A stretch of 64,000 nucleotides of DNA from Rhyacophila brunnea (Eukaryota > Arthropoda > Insecta > Trichoptera > Rhyacophilidae): contig JAGYXB010000107.1 in assembly GCA_022495005.1 (NCBI GenBank), positions 1 through 64,000 of the forward strand, in the 5' to 3' direction. Under the pieces are notes generated by a model. The model made no database searches. It worked only from the letters and a program-made list of their open reading frames with translations, and was not told where the DNA came from. Positions 1 through 10,735 of this stretch are shown here, in pieces. The stretch's first letter is position 1. Every line of letters starts with the position of its first letter. The position numbers and the translations under genes were made by a program.

Positions 1-97
1 TTTGTCAATTTCGTATTTTGACATGACTGAAAATTTTTTACAATGCAACTACAATTTTGTCAATTTCGTATTTTGACATGACTGAAATTTTTTTTTT
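1..97. repeat. Short tandem duplication at window edge
   Basis: The sequence starting tttgtcaatttcgtattttg is repeated after about 54 bp (positions 1-42 and 55-96) with near identity. The array may continue to the left of the window. Confidence 0.85.
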
Positions 98-595
98 ATC
101 ACTTACGACACTTTACCTCCCACTTCCAGAATAAATTGGTCATACATTGCGAAATTAAGGAACATTTTCATCATTTATCATCACAATATTATTATATTCC
201 GGAAAATTATTTTATACTTATCTGTTTATTGTTTTAAAGGATACAAATTTTAAAATAAATTTTTGAAGTCAGGTCCATGTGGATTAAATTAAAATTATGG
301 CAGCTTAGATACAATTAAAATAATGTTGAATTCATTTTTAATAAAAATCTTGAAATTATATTATGAATAGTTAAAACTGTTTACAGATGTGCTGATAATA
401 CAGTATGAATATAAAATATGAAACTACTGTTATCATTGTTGGAAGGCCACTGTGGGTTTAAAATGAATACCTAATTATATAGCAGCATGTCAGCGACACA
501 CGTAGCAAAAACATTATGTTAAGTACACTAAGTTCAGCCGTTGGTCAAACACACATGTTCTTTAAATGTGTCAGTATCAAGAGACAGATATATTA

Positions 596-1226
596 TAACG
601 AACCGGAAATTTGTATGTAAACAGTTCACCACAGGACACTTATGCGTGCGCCGCAGTACGTGAAACATGAGTTCGTGTAACATTTAATCAAATGACGAGT
701 TCTTCGTTGAACATTTCACCGTGGAGTATATTTGTATCGCTACATTTCAAAATCAGCCAAGTCCACCTTTAGGTAATTTTGACTTTTTTGTGAATTGCTG
801 AAGAACTATTGCTTTCTAACATTTATGCATTATCAAAAAGGTGGAATTTATTAATTTTAAATATTTTATACTCGAAATAATATAAGCTTTCACCCCTGTG
901 ACTGTGTATTTGAGAAAACAAAAAGCTTTTTTTCTCCTATTCATCTATTATGGACTTGGCTGATTTTGAAATCTAGCGACACATTTGTACGTATGCTACA
1001 ATATGTGGAGATGTCTTTACTAGGTTAGGTTAGGGTTAATCTAATTGGAACAGTACTATTTGCAAACTATCGCCGCATTTTGTAAGATACGTACAAATGT
1101 ATTCCACGGTATAATGTTCAACGAAGAACTCGTCATTTGATAAAATGTTATACGACATCATGTTTCACGTACTGCGGCGCACGAATAAATGTCCCACGAT
1201 GGACTGCATGTGTACAACTTACATGT
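596..1226. mobile_element. Foldback element with about 120-bp inverted arms, carrying a nested MITE
   Basis: The arm around 606-732 (containing GCGCCGCAGTACGTGAAACA and GACGAGTTCTTCGTTGAACA) reappears inverted at about 1090-1200. The centre holds the nested element 737-981 and a short TTAGG stretch near 1021-1035. Related arms occur at 25799-26404 and 29129-29562. No coding capacity is seen. Confidence 0.8.
737..981. mobile_element. MITE with TIR TCGCTA-ATTTCAAAATCAGCC
   Basis: The left end contains ATTTCAAAATCAGCCAAGTC and the right end its inverse, flanked by TCGCTA / TAGCGA. A second copy lies at 60921-61160. The flanking ATTTGTA on both sides may be the target duplication. It sits inside one arm of the foldback element at 596-1226. 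Confidence 0.82.
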
Positions 1227-1822
1227 AACCATATTATAATGGGTTGAACAAATGTTTAAGGACCATTCCTCGCAAAATATTTTCCCGAACATTACCATTT
1301 CAATTGACCAATATGTATAATAGATAATAAAATGATTTTAATTAAAAATGAATTCTCTTAACACAAATGTAGAGGACTGGTCAATATATCTGGTTTCGCG
1401 CATATCCCATGCTATAAGAAGCAACATTTGACAAGAATGTATACCTACTGTACGAAAACATCTTCTTGGCGCCATTGTTTATTAAATGGGAGGAGCTTAT
1501 AATGGATTGCGGTTAAAAATGGGCGGAGCATGTTAGTTCACAGTTTTAACACGTAGCCAAGAATTTTTTTTGTACAGTACAACTGAATATTGTAGACGAA
1601 CATAGACAATGCGAAATAGTAATACTTATATTTTTATTGTTTTTGTCGAATTCTCTTGCAGCTTTAAAAATTCTGGCGGTCTTTTTTCTCCCTTATGCTA
1701 GGACACATTTTCAGTCCTTTAGCGTTTTTACGGACGTCTCCAAGTACCACACAAATTTAAACCATTGTACCATTACGCGTACAGTGAGTATGTACATTGT
1801 TTTTCTACCATCGCCCGTCATG

Positions 1823-2079
1823 TCGCACTCTCGCAACTAAACTGCCACGATCCAAAAAACGTCAAACAGAGAAAATCAGCTATGAAGTTTTTACATTTCG
1901 CATTTTTGTACTGTGTTTTTGAAATATGTTTAGATATTGAATAAAGTTTTGACTTGAATTTGATGACTTAGAGATATGAAATTTTTGGTACATATACTAT
2001 GAACAATAGACAATGAAAAGTAGTAATTAACTCAAAACACGTAAATTTTGACTTGTGGCGGCTTAGTTGTGAGGGTGCG
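1823..2079. mobile_element. TIR element, copy 1 (TCGCACCCTCGCAACTAA ends)
   Basis: This 257-bp element begins TCGCACTCTCGCAACTAAAC and ends with the inverse GTTGTGAGGGTGCGA. It is about 90% identical by eye to the copy at 4087-4341 in the same orientation. It has no ORF. Confidence 0.85.
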
Positions 2080-2084
2080 ATGTA

Positions 2085-2270
2085 TGTACAGCCGTGGATA
2101 TGCCGCCTTCCATGACGCAATAAACGTGTCTGAAAGAAGTGATTTTAAGTGCTCACTCTGTCCCGAAACGGAACCGCACGGGACTGATGCTACAACCATG
2201 CACTGTAGTGCTGAAAGAAGAAAGTTAAGAAAGAAAAAAAAATCTTTTTAGACTGGCTCTTCTGTCCGCT
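2085..2270 (-). mobile_element. 5'-truncated LINE 3' end, minus-strand copy
   Basis: Reverse-complemented, this stretch begins GCGGACAGAAGAGCCAGTCT and matches the LINE 3' region at 43724-43980 and 28606-28850. It is cut off close to the stop codon of the LINE ORF. Confidence 0.8.
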
Positions 2271-2279
2271 ATATATATC

Positions 2280-4086
2280 GCAGATTTTCGATTTAATCAT
2301 CTCCAAATTAAAACTAAAGTCAATAGTTTTTCTATTTTTAAATTTTGGCACAAGCTAAATCCCAGATTGGCTAACTAATCATTATTTGTAGAATTTGATA
2401 TTGTTAATAATATTAAGCTTAATATTTCTGAATCCAGAAGTGTCCGCCGATAAAATAAAGATTGGTCAGTATAAAACTCTTACGAATGTCGTGTATGAAG
2501 CCAATCATAGACAGTTGGTAATTGAGAACGAATATGTATTCTGCGTACATATGTTTCTGTGAATATGGGTGAGTTGTGGATACTAGGATTTAAAACTTTT
2601 TCCTTTTATAAAATCCTTGAAGCTCAACTCCGCGGGCCCAGAGAAACCATTGGAAACCCAGAAGAAACAAGTTTAATGATTTGAGTTACCCCATCTCTAC
2701 CCGTTGGGAGTTGTGATTGCATGGATACACTGGAAAAAGGAGTTATAGAAATACGCAAGGGTCCTGCTAAACGTCTATGATAAGAGGGAGAGACCATCGA
2801 AAGAAGGAGTAGAAAATATATTACTTTTTCACATGTGCACGGTCAATTAAAATGCAGTTTACTATAGTCGAACAAGATCTTTTTGCCAACGTGTGAACTA
2901 ATAAGTCCCTCCTGTTTTTAACCGCATTTTGACTGCAACGACTTCCGGTTATCGACGAGTTGTCCACGTGTTAAAACTTTGAATAAACAAGCACCTCCTA
3001 TTTAGTTAATCGCACTTCGACTCCAGTGACTTCCGATTATTGCCTAGATCTTCTTGTCAGACAGTATATTGTAGTTAAAAAATTAAGGTTGCTTCTTATG
3101 GCACGAGACATGTACGGATCCACGGATCCAGATATGTCGACCAGTCTTCAAATATTATGGTATCACAATGTCAACTCGCAGGTCATGAAAAATATAAACA
3201 TATCACGATCGAATAAGAACACTCAACACATAAAACAATCAATTCGTATGATCGACAGATGGTGCGTAATGGAACTTCATCCCTGAGGAAGTATGAAAAC
3301 ACAATGACTTGTACAGTTTCACATGTTTTCGGTGCTAAGCAATCCTGACCCAGGGTTACTTTGTACTAAAAACAAGTGGAATATAATGACAGTACTCACG
3401 ATCATGCTCCGTGCAAGCTGCTTAGAAGAACAGATAGCGACAGTAAATGGACCCACACAGAATGCCATGGTCGACGGTCGTGTCAAGTAGGCTGTGAACA
3501 CGGCTACAAAGGACTCCCGTATTTGTGTTTCAAATTTGGAAAGTTTACAAATAATCCGCGTAAATTCTCCGTGCATGTATATAGTATAGTATGTAAGGAC
3601 GGCACAAATGATTGGATGAGCATGGATGATATTATGTTGTATGTTTTGTTTTCCACGTAGTGCATTGGCCGAGTGATCGATCATTTTTCATTGATAACTT
3701 TTGAACCAATATGTATCTTGATTTAAGTACCTCATTTAAAATTTGTTAATTTAGAAAGGCCACAAAAGCAAACTCATTTGAAAAATCCCATAAAAAAATC
3801 TTGAACTGAATGCTTCTAAATAATAATCTACTGACCCATGTAGGTACCAACCTCGCAGATATTGTATAACTATGCTACCCATCTCAGTTATTATGGAATT
3901 CTACCAATAATGGTTACCATCTAATAATATTCTGACATTTCTTCCTTCACATTCCCAAATTACATATTTTCTCCAATAAAATTGGTATATTCCTAAATTA
4001 AAAAAAAGTTTAATCAATAATTCTGTAATTTTAAAAATACTAAGCTACAAATCGTAGTTTGTACATATTACTTATGTGGCTTTATT
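2280..4086. other. Unassigned AT-rich stretch
   Basis: It holds short open stretches on both strands (for example 3319-3684 minus and 3376-3660 plus, which overlap) with no recognised family, no clear splice signals and no terminal repeats. A SCYL2 terminal exon could lie here or to the left, but I cannot point to one. Confidence 0.4.
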
Positions 4087-4341
4087 TCGCACCCTAGCAA
4101 CTAAACTGCCACAATCCAAAAAAACGTCCAACAGGGAAAATCAGCTTTGAAGTTTTTACATTTCGCATTTTTGTACTGTGTTTTTGAAATATGTTTAGAT
4201 ATTTAAGTTTTGACTTGAATTTATTGACTTAGAGATATGAAATTGTCGGTACATATACTATGAACGATAGACAATGAAACGTAGTAATTAACTCAAAACA
4301 CGTAAATTTGGACTTGTGGCGGCTTAGTTGCGAGGGTGCGA
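4087..4341. mobile_element. TIR element, copy 2 (TCGCACCCTCGCAACTAA ends)
   Basis: It begins TTCGCACCCTAGCAACTAAA and ends GGCTTAGTTGCGAGGGTGCG. It is collinear with copy 1 at 1823-2079, about 2.26 kb away in direct orientation. It has no ORF. Confidence 0.87.
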
Positions 4342-6578
4342 TTTTTATCTATGGGTTATTTATATTAATAGACATTAATGCATCGACGAAAACTCAATGC
4401 AAACAGTTATCTGAGTTACCAGAAGTAAAATGTTGTGTGTTCTTAATTAATTAGTAATCCTTTCGAAAGGGAAAATGAGTTTAGTTTAAAAAAGGGTTGA
4501 ATACTTATAAATATATGCATAAATGGGGTACTGGACGAGTCGAATGAACGACTCCAAGCTTGTAAAGATAATACAAAAATATATTCAGAGAACCCTACAT
4601 AAAGAGCGGTCCAAAACTGTAAAGTGAAAGATGTGTGCTCGAATCCTACTCGGTTCAAGATTTTTTTATCCTAATAGGTACGTTTTTTTTAAACTTCTTC
4701 AAATGATGTATTTTCAATAAAGAATGCTACATTATTAAAACTTGTAAGTATTCTTTTTTTATTAAAAAAGTAAATTATTATATTATTTAGGTAAATTAAT
4801 TATTATTTCAATTAAATTTCTTGTTTAAAAATGCATGCCAATAATAAATTATTTTATTCTGACATGATATTTCTAGTGAAATTGATAATACTTACTTTAC
4901 TAAATATTTAAATCAATTGTGTTAGTTTACAACTAAAATTAAAATGATATAGAAAGACAATATTTTTGTAGAGATATAATTTTGATAGTAAGTTAATCAT
5001 CTGTATGTTTTCACTCAGATGTGATCGTAAATAAAAGATAGCAGTAAAATAGGATTTATTAACATTCTTGAAACTGCTTATATAGTAAGCTGCATTATGT
5101 AGTAAACATTCATACTTGTTACATATAAATATATTATATTGAATAATGAATAATGCAAGATGCAAAACTGAAAATGACAATATTATGATGTATTAAATAA
5201 ATGGAACGGTAGATCATGTCACCTTTAAATAATTGACGTGCAATGATCGAGTATGAATTAGGGATCTGCGGAAACACCAAAACATTACCGAATAGTTGGC
5301 CACACCTAGCATGGTAATGATATGCTGGCTGTCACTGGTGCTTTTAACACAAGATGGCATCAGCAGCTGTGAACTATATTACTAGCAAGGAAGGCTTGAA
5401 GAAATAGATTGTTTCCTGATGTTGCCAATTCGTACTATTAACTAAACAGCATTTGATAGAACTTCAGTTTAAACTAAAATTTGTTAAATCTGTTAAAAAT
5501 TACATGAATTTAATAAGATGTTACACTGAAAAGACCCTCGGCGCAACATACTAAATCGGTATAAAAATAACCTGTTTGAATTTTCATTTTGATTTATGTT
5601 AAACAGATTTTTATTACATTTACCGTTAAAACATATTATATTCAAAATAATGGTTTAAATCTATAATCAATAGAAATAATTAATTAATTAAAAAAATACT
5701 TTGATATTTCTATGTTGACTGAATCTATGTTCTAATATTATACCTATGTAATATAAAGATTAGATAATTTATCACGATATTATGATTAAAGCTATTAAAT
5801 AAATAAAGAATAATTTATTTAATTCTTTTAAAATAATAGCAAACATTTTCATTATTCAATGTTTATTATTTATTAATGATGTCATTTTTAATGAAAGTTG
5901 ATGTGGGTTTGTAGGTATTGAATAATTGTGCGGGAAATTGAGAGAAGAAACATCGTTTTTATGATGTTAAATAGTGACGATCGTTATTAACACTAAGTTT
6001 ATTTTGTTAATTGATTAATAGAAATAGTATTTATATAGTATAAATCCATTATAATATTTATGTTAATTCCACAATTTTTATCTTATCGTTGTTGACATCT
6101 GTTTCGGACGATGAATGCAGTCTTACGAATAAAATATAATATGAATGCAATAATAATTCACTTCTTTTATCCATTTGAAAATGTAACATTCTATAATTAT
6201 AATGTAATACTAGTTGGTATGTATCAAATTATATGAATGCGTTTGTCATCCGAAATATTTGTCAATTTCTCCAAAATAATTGCGGAATTAAAAAAAATAG
6301 TTATTATAAAGTTTTTTTTTTTTTAAATTTTTTTTGATTAGAAACATAGTCAATTAAAAACCAGATTAAAAAAATAGCCTAAAATGTTGTACCTAATCGA
6401 GATGAAATAATTTTGTTGGAAATATATTGTTCAGCCCTCCGTACTTTTAATATGAAACGTAATTGGAAAGAAACAAAACCAAATTAAAGGTAGGAAACGA
6501 AAGAATTAGAATAGAGACATGACGGGACATCACGTTCAGGCGTAGATCATGTACAGTGTGTGGATGGTATTCACTTAC
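4342..6578. other. AT-rich non-coding stretch downstream of the last visible exon
   Basis: No recognisable gene or element was seen. There are long A/T runs, including a 12-bp T run near 6312. It is either the intron after exon 6579-6647 or 3' flank. Confidence 0.5.
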
Positions 6579-6647
6579 AGCGTTAGCTGTGGAGGAAGGA
6601 ACCGAGAGGCTGGAGCCAGACCCGCCTCGCACTCCGTATCGTCCCTG
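6579..6647 (-). CDS. SCYL2: SCYL2 probable exon: Gly/Ser-rich tail segment
   Basis: This 69-nt candidate exon has acceptor ggtatgttag and a strong donor GTAAGT. It reads QGRYGVRGGSGSSLSVPSST, then ANA. It keeps phase 0 on both sides, fits the previous exon exactly, and has the same Gly/Ser-rich composition and locally raised GC. The acceptor reads TAGCAG, so a NAGNAG choice could include or drop the first Gln. Support is composition, phase and splice sites, not strong homology. The next exon and the stop codon were not found. Confidence 0.65.
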
Positions 6648-9264
6648 CTAACATACCATCAATTCATTCCCACTTACTTAACATCCCTTACACAATGCCT
6701 CACCAAATCCACCAAATAAATGTGGTTTATTAATGGCGACACCGCCTCTAACATCCGCCTCTGTGCAATTTCCGAGGCTGATGCGGAGGTGTGAGTGTCG
6801 GCCGCAAATCAATATTTGGCAAAAAGTATTTAGACAGACCACTTTCATACGAAAATATTTGCAAAATTTAAAAAAATAAAACACAGAAAAGATAACGACA
6901 TGTATCTTGGCATATTATATCAATCAGTGAGCACAGTGTTTCTCCAACTCTTATTAGCATTACAACAGGTTATGAGGTTCAATGACAGCAGTGTAGTTGC
7001 AGTGAAACAATCATAGAAACACCCAGACTTCGATACTTACAAACACATAAATGTAATATGACCTCACCGGGAATAGAGACCAGAGTTCACGAATGAGGAG
7101 CCACTGTCAAACGCATTGGGATACAAGAGCCTCTTGACCATTTGACAAGTTACATATTGACTCATCGCAATTTAATAAATACCTTGTCGAAAATAAAAAT
7201 TGATTTTTGTGAATTGTTGTTAACAATAATCGCAACTGTGTTTGGTTATGGTCTCTACGCTGTGCGATTTTGTTAATAATATGTAATATGTCATAAAATA
7301 TAACAAAAAATTACTTTACTTAGTTTTTACGTGATACTTTTAAGGATCTGGGGACTAGATTATGTTGTTTATGGTTTACCAGAGGCACCTTGTGGAAAAG
7401 TACGAAACTTGCAATTTAGATCAAAATATTTCAGTCACGATTTTAATTGTAACTTGATTTTATATAAATAAAGACGGTTTCAAGATATACACTTTAAATA
7501 CAAGAAACATCAAGACTATGAATTAATTAAAATTTTTTTGAATTCCTATATTTGAAAAAAAAAGTAAATTAATTTTCATAATAAACATGGCCATAAAATA
7601 TATATATTTTTTTTAAGTTGTAAGTTTATCTTTGACTTTAAATAAAAAATCATTTTTCTTTTCGATGTTGTCATATACGTATTCATTAATTAAAATACTT
7701 TAAAATGTAAATTATCAGAAAAATCTCAAATTGCAAGCTTCTTATTCTCCGCTAGCTGTCTCTCACTAAACGTATTTTATAAAATGTTAAATATTTAAAA
7801 TAGTCCTCGATTTTTTGCTGTATGATATTGCACATCTTACAACAACGAATGTTTTGGCTGATGCATGCCAAATTGGTGATTTTTGGGTGTCATAACGTCT
7901 GAACACTACGGTGGCATCTGAGATACAAATGTGTGCATACATATTGTGTGTGCATACATTCAATGCTGGTGTATTTCAATGAAAATAGCAACCTACGTTT
8001 TTCGACCCTGTACATTCATTCGCGTGGCGGCAGCTGCTCCATTTGTCTCAAGGTTTTTCATAAACGTTTTCAAATATTATTTTTCCGTCCCCAGGGTGCC
8101 TCCCAAATTGGGTGCCCTGGGCTATAGCCCCCTTAGCTCTATGGCAAATCCGGTCCTGTTTACATTATGAATGTGTTATAAAATTATTAAAATCACATTA
8201 AACATTATAAGTGAATAACTTCCACGTGTTAGCAATATTAAATCTGTCAATGACAAATGATTGAAATGAAAATAATGACAGAAGCCCGGTTGGAGAAACA
8301 CTGTATAATGCATAAAAATGTAAAACAATACTAAATAAATATAAAACCAAATAGATATATTCAAAAAAGATTTTTTTTAAATTTATTCGGTCATTATTGA
8401 TTTTATTCCACCAGATTGGCTATGGTGGTGTTGATCCCTTTTCATCGATGATTCACTTCAGTGTAAACTAGTGTCGCTGAAGAAAACTATCCAGATAATT
8501 ACACTACAAACTCATATATACTGATGATATATTATGTATAAAAGAAAATGCAGGTTATTTACAGACTTATTGACAAATAACAAATAGTGCATTACGAAAA
8601 TTTTTTTGTTGAAAGCTATTCTATCAATAGTTTTATGACTAGCCTATAATTTTATAATATCACATCTAAATTTTTATTCCAACCTGCCTTAGGTCCGTTT
8701 CATACGGGACACCGAAATATCCAGCCACTCGACACTGCAATGCATGTTGCAATCACTGAATAGCTAATCTGTGTCTGATGTCAGAGACAGTCCGAGACGT
8801 GTCCACATTTTTGCCACATTTTTATTGTTTTTTTTTTTTAATATGAACGCCTCGAAATGAGTCTACGCATATTTTCGCGTCATAAATCAGAAATACAAAT
8901 AATGGAGACATAAAAACTGGCTGCGGTGGCGCGACAAACGAGTGTCTCCGTCTGAACGCGCCCATTTTATGTACTACCAACAATTTATTTTGACTTTTTG
9001 GTATTTGAAAATAAGTCTGCGTAAATAATATCTATTGGATAGCATGATCTCAAAATCATTTTGTGTATTTAAGATAAAAATGCAAATGGAGGAAATTAGT
9101 TTACATAATAATATTTCCTGTTAAAAAATAATTGCTACAGATAAATCAATAGCTAAAAGCTAAGTACCTATGTAGCTATTTGTCTACTCTTAATCTATGA
9201 TTCTAATATAATTTAGTATACTACAAAAGAAGTTGAAATGTATTTTAAAGGAGTTGTTACTAAC
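6648..9264. other. SCYL2 intron (between tail exons)
   Basis: It is about 2.6 kb. A GC-richer island at about 6690-6830 has open minus-strand frames, but no frame fits between the flanking phase-0 exons. At 8090-8158 the string CCCAGGGTGCC...CCGGTCCTG looks like one end of a hAT-like element; its partner end was not found. A diverged MITE lies at 8692-8963. Confidence 0.6.
8692..8963. mobile_element. Diverged MITE of the GGTCCGTTTCAGACGGGACAC family
   Basis: The left end reads GGTCCGTTTCATACGGGACA after TTA. The right end is a degenerate inverse (GTCTCCGTCTGAACGCGCCC). The family's intact copy is 32571-33006. Confidence 0.65.
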
Positions 9265-9584
9265 AGTTGGCGGAGACAAATTGACATGCGAGCCGCGGCG
9301 TTCCTGGGGACCAATGCTGGAGTGACGGCGGATAGGCAGGCCAGAGCCAGAACCCGGGGATCCCCCTGGGGACGAAGCGCAGGATGGAGCGATACGGATC
9401 TTTGGCGTCATCAGAGTGTTGTCTGAGAGACGACGGTTCGGGAAAGCGCTGGAGACTCTCAGGAAGTTATTGCCGTCGTGCGATGAAGAAGTGGCTCCGA
9501 ACCACCAGCTTCCGAGCAGGCCAGAACCGCCACCGCCACCGCCACCGCCACCTCCGGTGACACTGCCACCGCTAGCGCCACCTC
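9265..9584 (-). CDS. SCYL2: SCYL2 exon: Gly/Ser-rich disordered tail
   Basis: This 320-nt exon (acceptor aatttacag) opens with GGASGGSVT, a run of ten Gly, then SGLLGSWWFGATSSSHDGNN. It continues FLRVSSAFPNRRLSDNTLMT, SGLPIRRHSSIGPQERRG and SHVNLSPPT. The frame is fixed by phase from the previous exon. The tail is low complexity. The WWF aromatic cluster and RRHSS basic/serine patch are the only sharp features; either could be a binding or phosphorylation site, which is inference. The chosen donor is GTTAGT at 9264; an alternative GTAACA four bases further on would change phase and give early stops in the next exon. Confidence 0.83.
9526..9555 (-). repeat. Poly-glycine coding microsatellite in SCYL2
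   Basis: Ten consecutive Gly codons, mostly alternating GGT and GGC, form a GC-rich hexanucleotide repeat inside the tail exon. Such tracts often vary in copy number between alleles. Confidence 0.9.
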
Positions 9585-9745
9585 CTGTAAATTATGAACA
9601 GTACAATGAGTCATCGGCCATCGGATTAATTCATACCTACGTAATAACGTACATAAAATACTTATAATGTATATGATTAATTACAGAACATGACAAAACA
9701 GAACAGCCAGGGGAATAATGAAATATTAATTTTTGTGGAATCTAT

Positions 9746-9765
9746 TTAGGTTAGGTTAGGTTAGG
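9746..9765 (+). repeat. Interstitial (TTAGG)4
   Basis: Four perfect TTAGG units lie in the intron between exons 9265-9584 and 10156-10369. TTAGG is the common insect telomere unit. No foldback arms are seen around this one. Confidence 0.9.
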
Positions 9766-10155
9766 TTATTATTTCGCCGTACCTAGTCACCCAATCATTT
9801 TAAACATATTATAATGATTGAGGTGAGATATTCTAAGCTTGCCGGCAACACTGAGTTAAGTTCCGTTTATTTGAGGCTTTCTAGCGATTAGGTATATAAT
9901 TTGATTTATTATGGCGTATTGAAAATCTGTGCTATTAAAAATCTATCAACATAATAGAGATAAGACAATTTCAATATTAAATTTATATTTTTCTGAAAGG
10001 TCATAGTTATATTTATCGTTGTTCTATTTTGTCATTATTCTGTGTTTTGTGATGGAACCGATTAATTATTTCCGTATATAATTCATCCATTTCACGATTT
10101 TTTACTTTTTGAATTAAAAATAAAAATTATTAATATATTAGTAAACAATCAAGAC

Positions 10156-10369
10156 CTGTGGAGTTTTTGCGTGCCATATCTTCGGCGCTGGAAGTCTTGC
10201 GTTGTTCGACGCGCAGATTGGGGATGTTGAATGGGGGCGCTTGCATATTGTCGGAACTCATTTGGTGGCGCAGGGGGCGCTTGTCGATGGCATTGGCCAG
10301 GTTGATACTGTCCATTTTCAGCTTGTTGCGCTGGCTGTGATCCACCAGGTCAAACATTTCCCTCAGTAT
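10156..10369 (-). CDS. SCYL2: SCYL2 exon: end of HEAT region, start of linker
   Basis: This 214-nt exon begins ILREMFDLVDHSQRNKLKMD and continues NLANAIDKRPLRHQMSSDNM, PPFNIPNLRVEQRKTSSAED and MARKNSTG. The first 20 residues match the SCYL2 helix ending the HEAT region. After that the sequence becomes polar and probably disordered, as in the C-terminal part of the family. The acceptor is acatttccag. The donor is GTCTTG, which is poor outside the GT, but phase and continuation into the poly-Gly exon support it. Confidence 0.9.
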
Positions 10370-10735
10370 CTGGAAATGTCATTACAGAAATATAATATAA
10401 AAATATATACATATTAGAAAAGGCAGTGAGTTTCAAAGTGGCACCCCAACATCATATGCTCTCAGATGACAATTGAAAACATTAATATTTTCCTTAGAGA
10501 TTTAAGTTTGACGGTTTCAATTGGTGATCATATCTTCCCACCTGAAGAAAACAGTTATCGAAGAATATGAATCTATTATTATGATGGTACATCAAAACAT
10601 TGATTAAAGATTTTCTGGACATACATATTTTTTATAACAGACTGCGGTGCTCACAGAAAATGAGCACGGTTTTGATATCAATATGAGGGTATTTTAATTA
10701 TATTTAAATTAACCTGGTGAGATTTTATATATATA

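Noticed and set aside
2636..2820. Minus-strand open stretch with SMQSQLPTGRDGVTQ as a possible SCYL2 terminal exon
   Set aside because: Composition is plausible, but no homology and no acceptor in the required phase could be shown.
3319..3684. Overlapping plus and minus ORFs of about 94 and 121 codons
   Set aside because: No recognised family, no splice signals fitting SCYL2 phase, both strands equally open; most likely chance or part of an undefined repeat.
6690..6830. GC-rich island with frames such as SEIAQRRMLEAVSPLI
   Set aside because: It lies between two phase-compatible exons, and including it would break the frame or add a stop (length and phase do not fit).
9238..9667. Plus-strand ORFs with a poly-proline run
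   Set aside because: They are the antisense of the SCYL2 poly-Gly exon; splice sites and homology support the minus strand.
10158..10417. Two plus-strand ORFs of 60-71 codons
   Set aside because: Antisense shadows of the SCYL2 exon 10156-10369.
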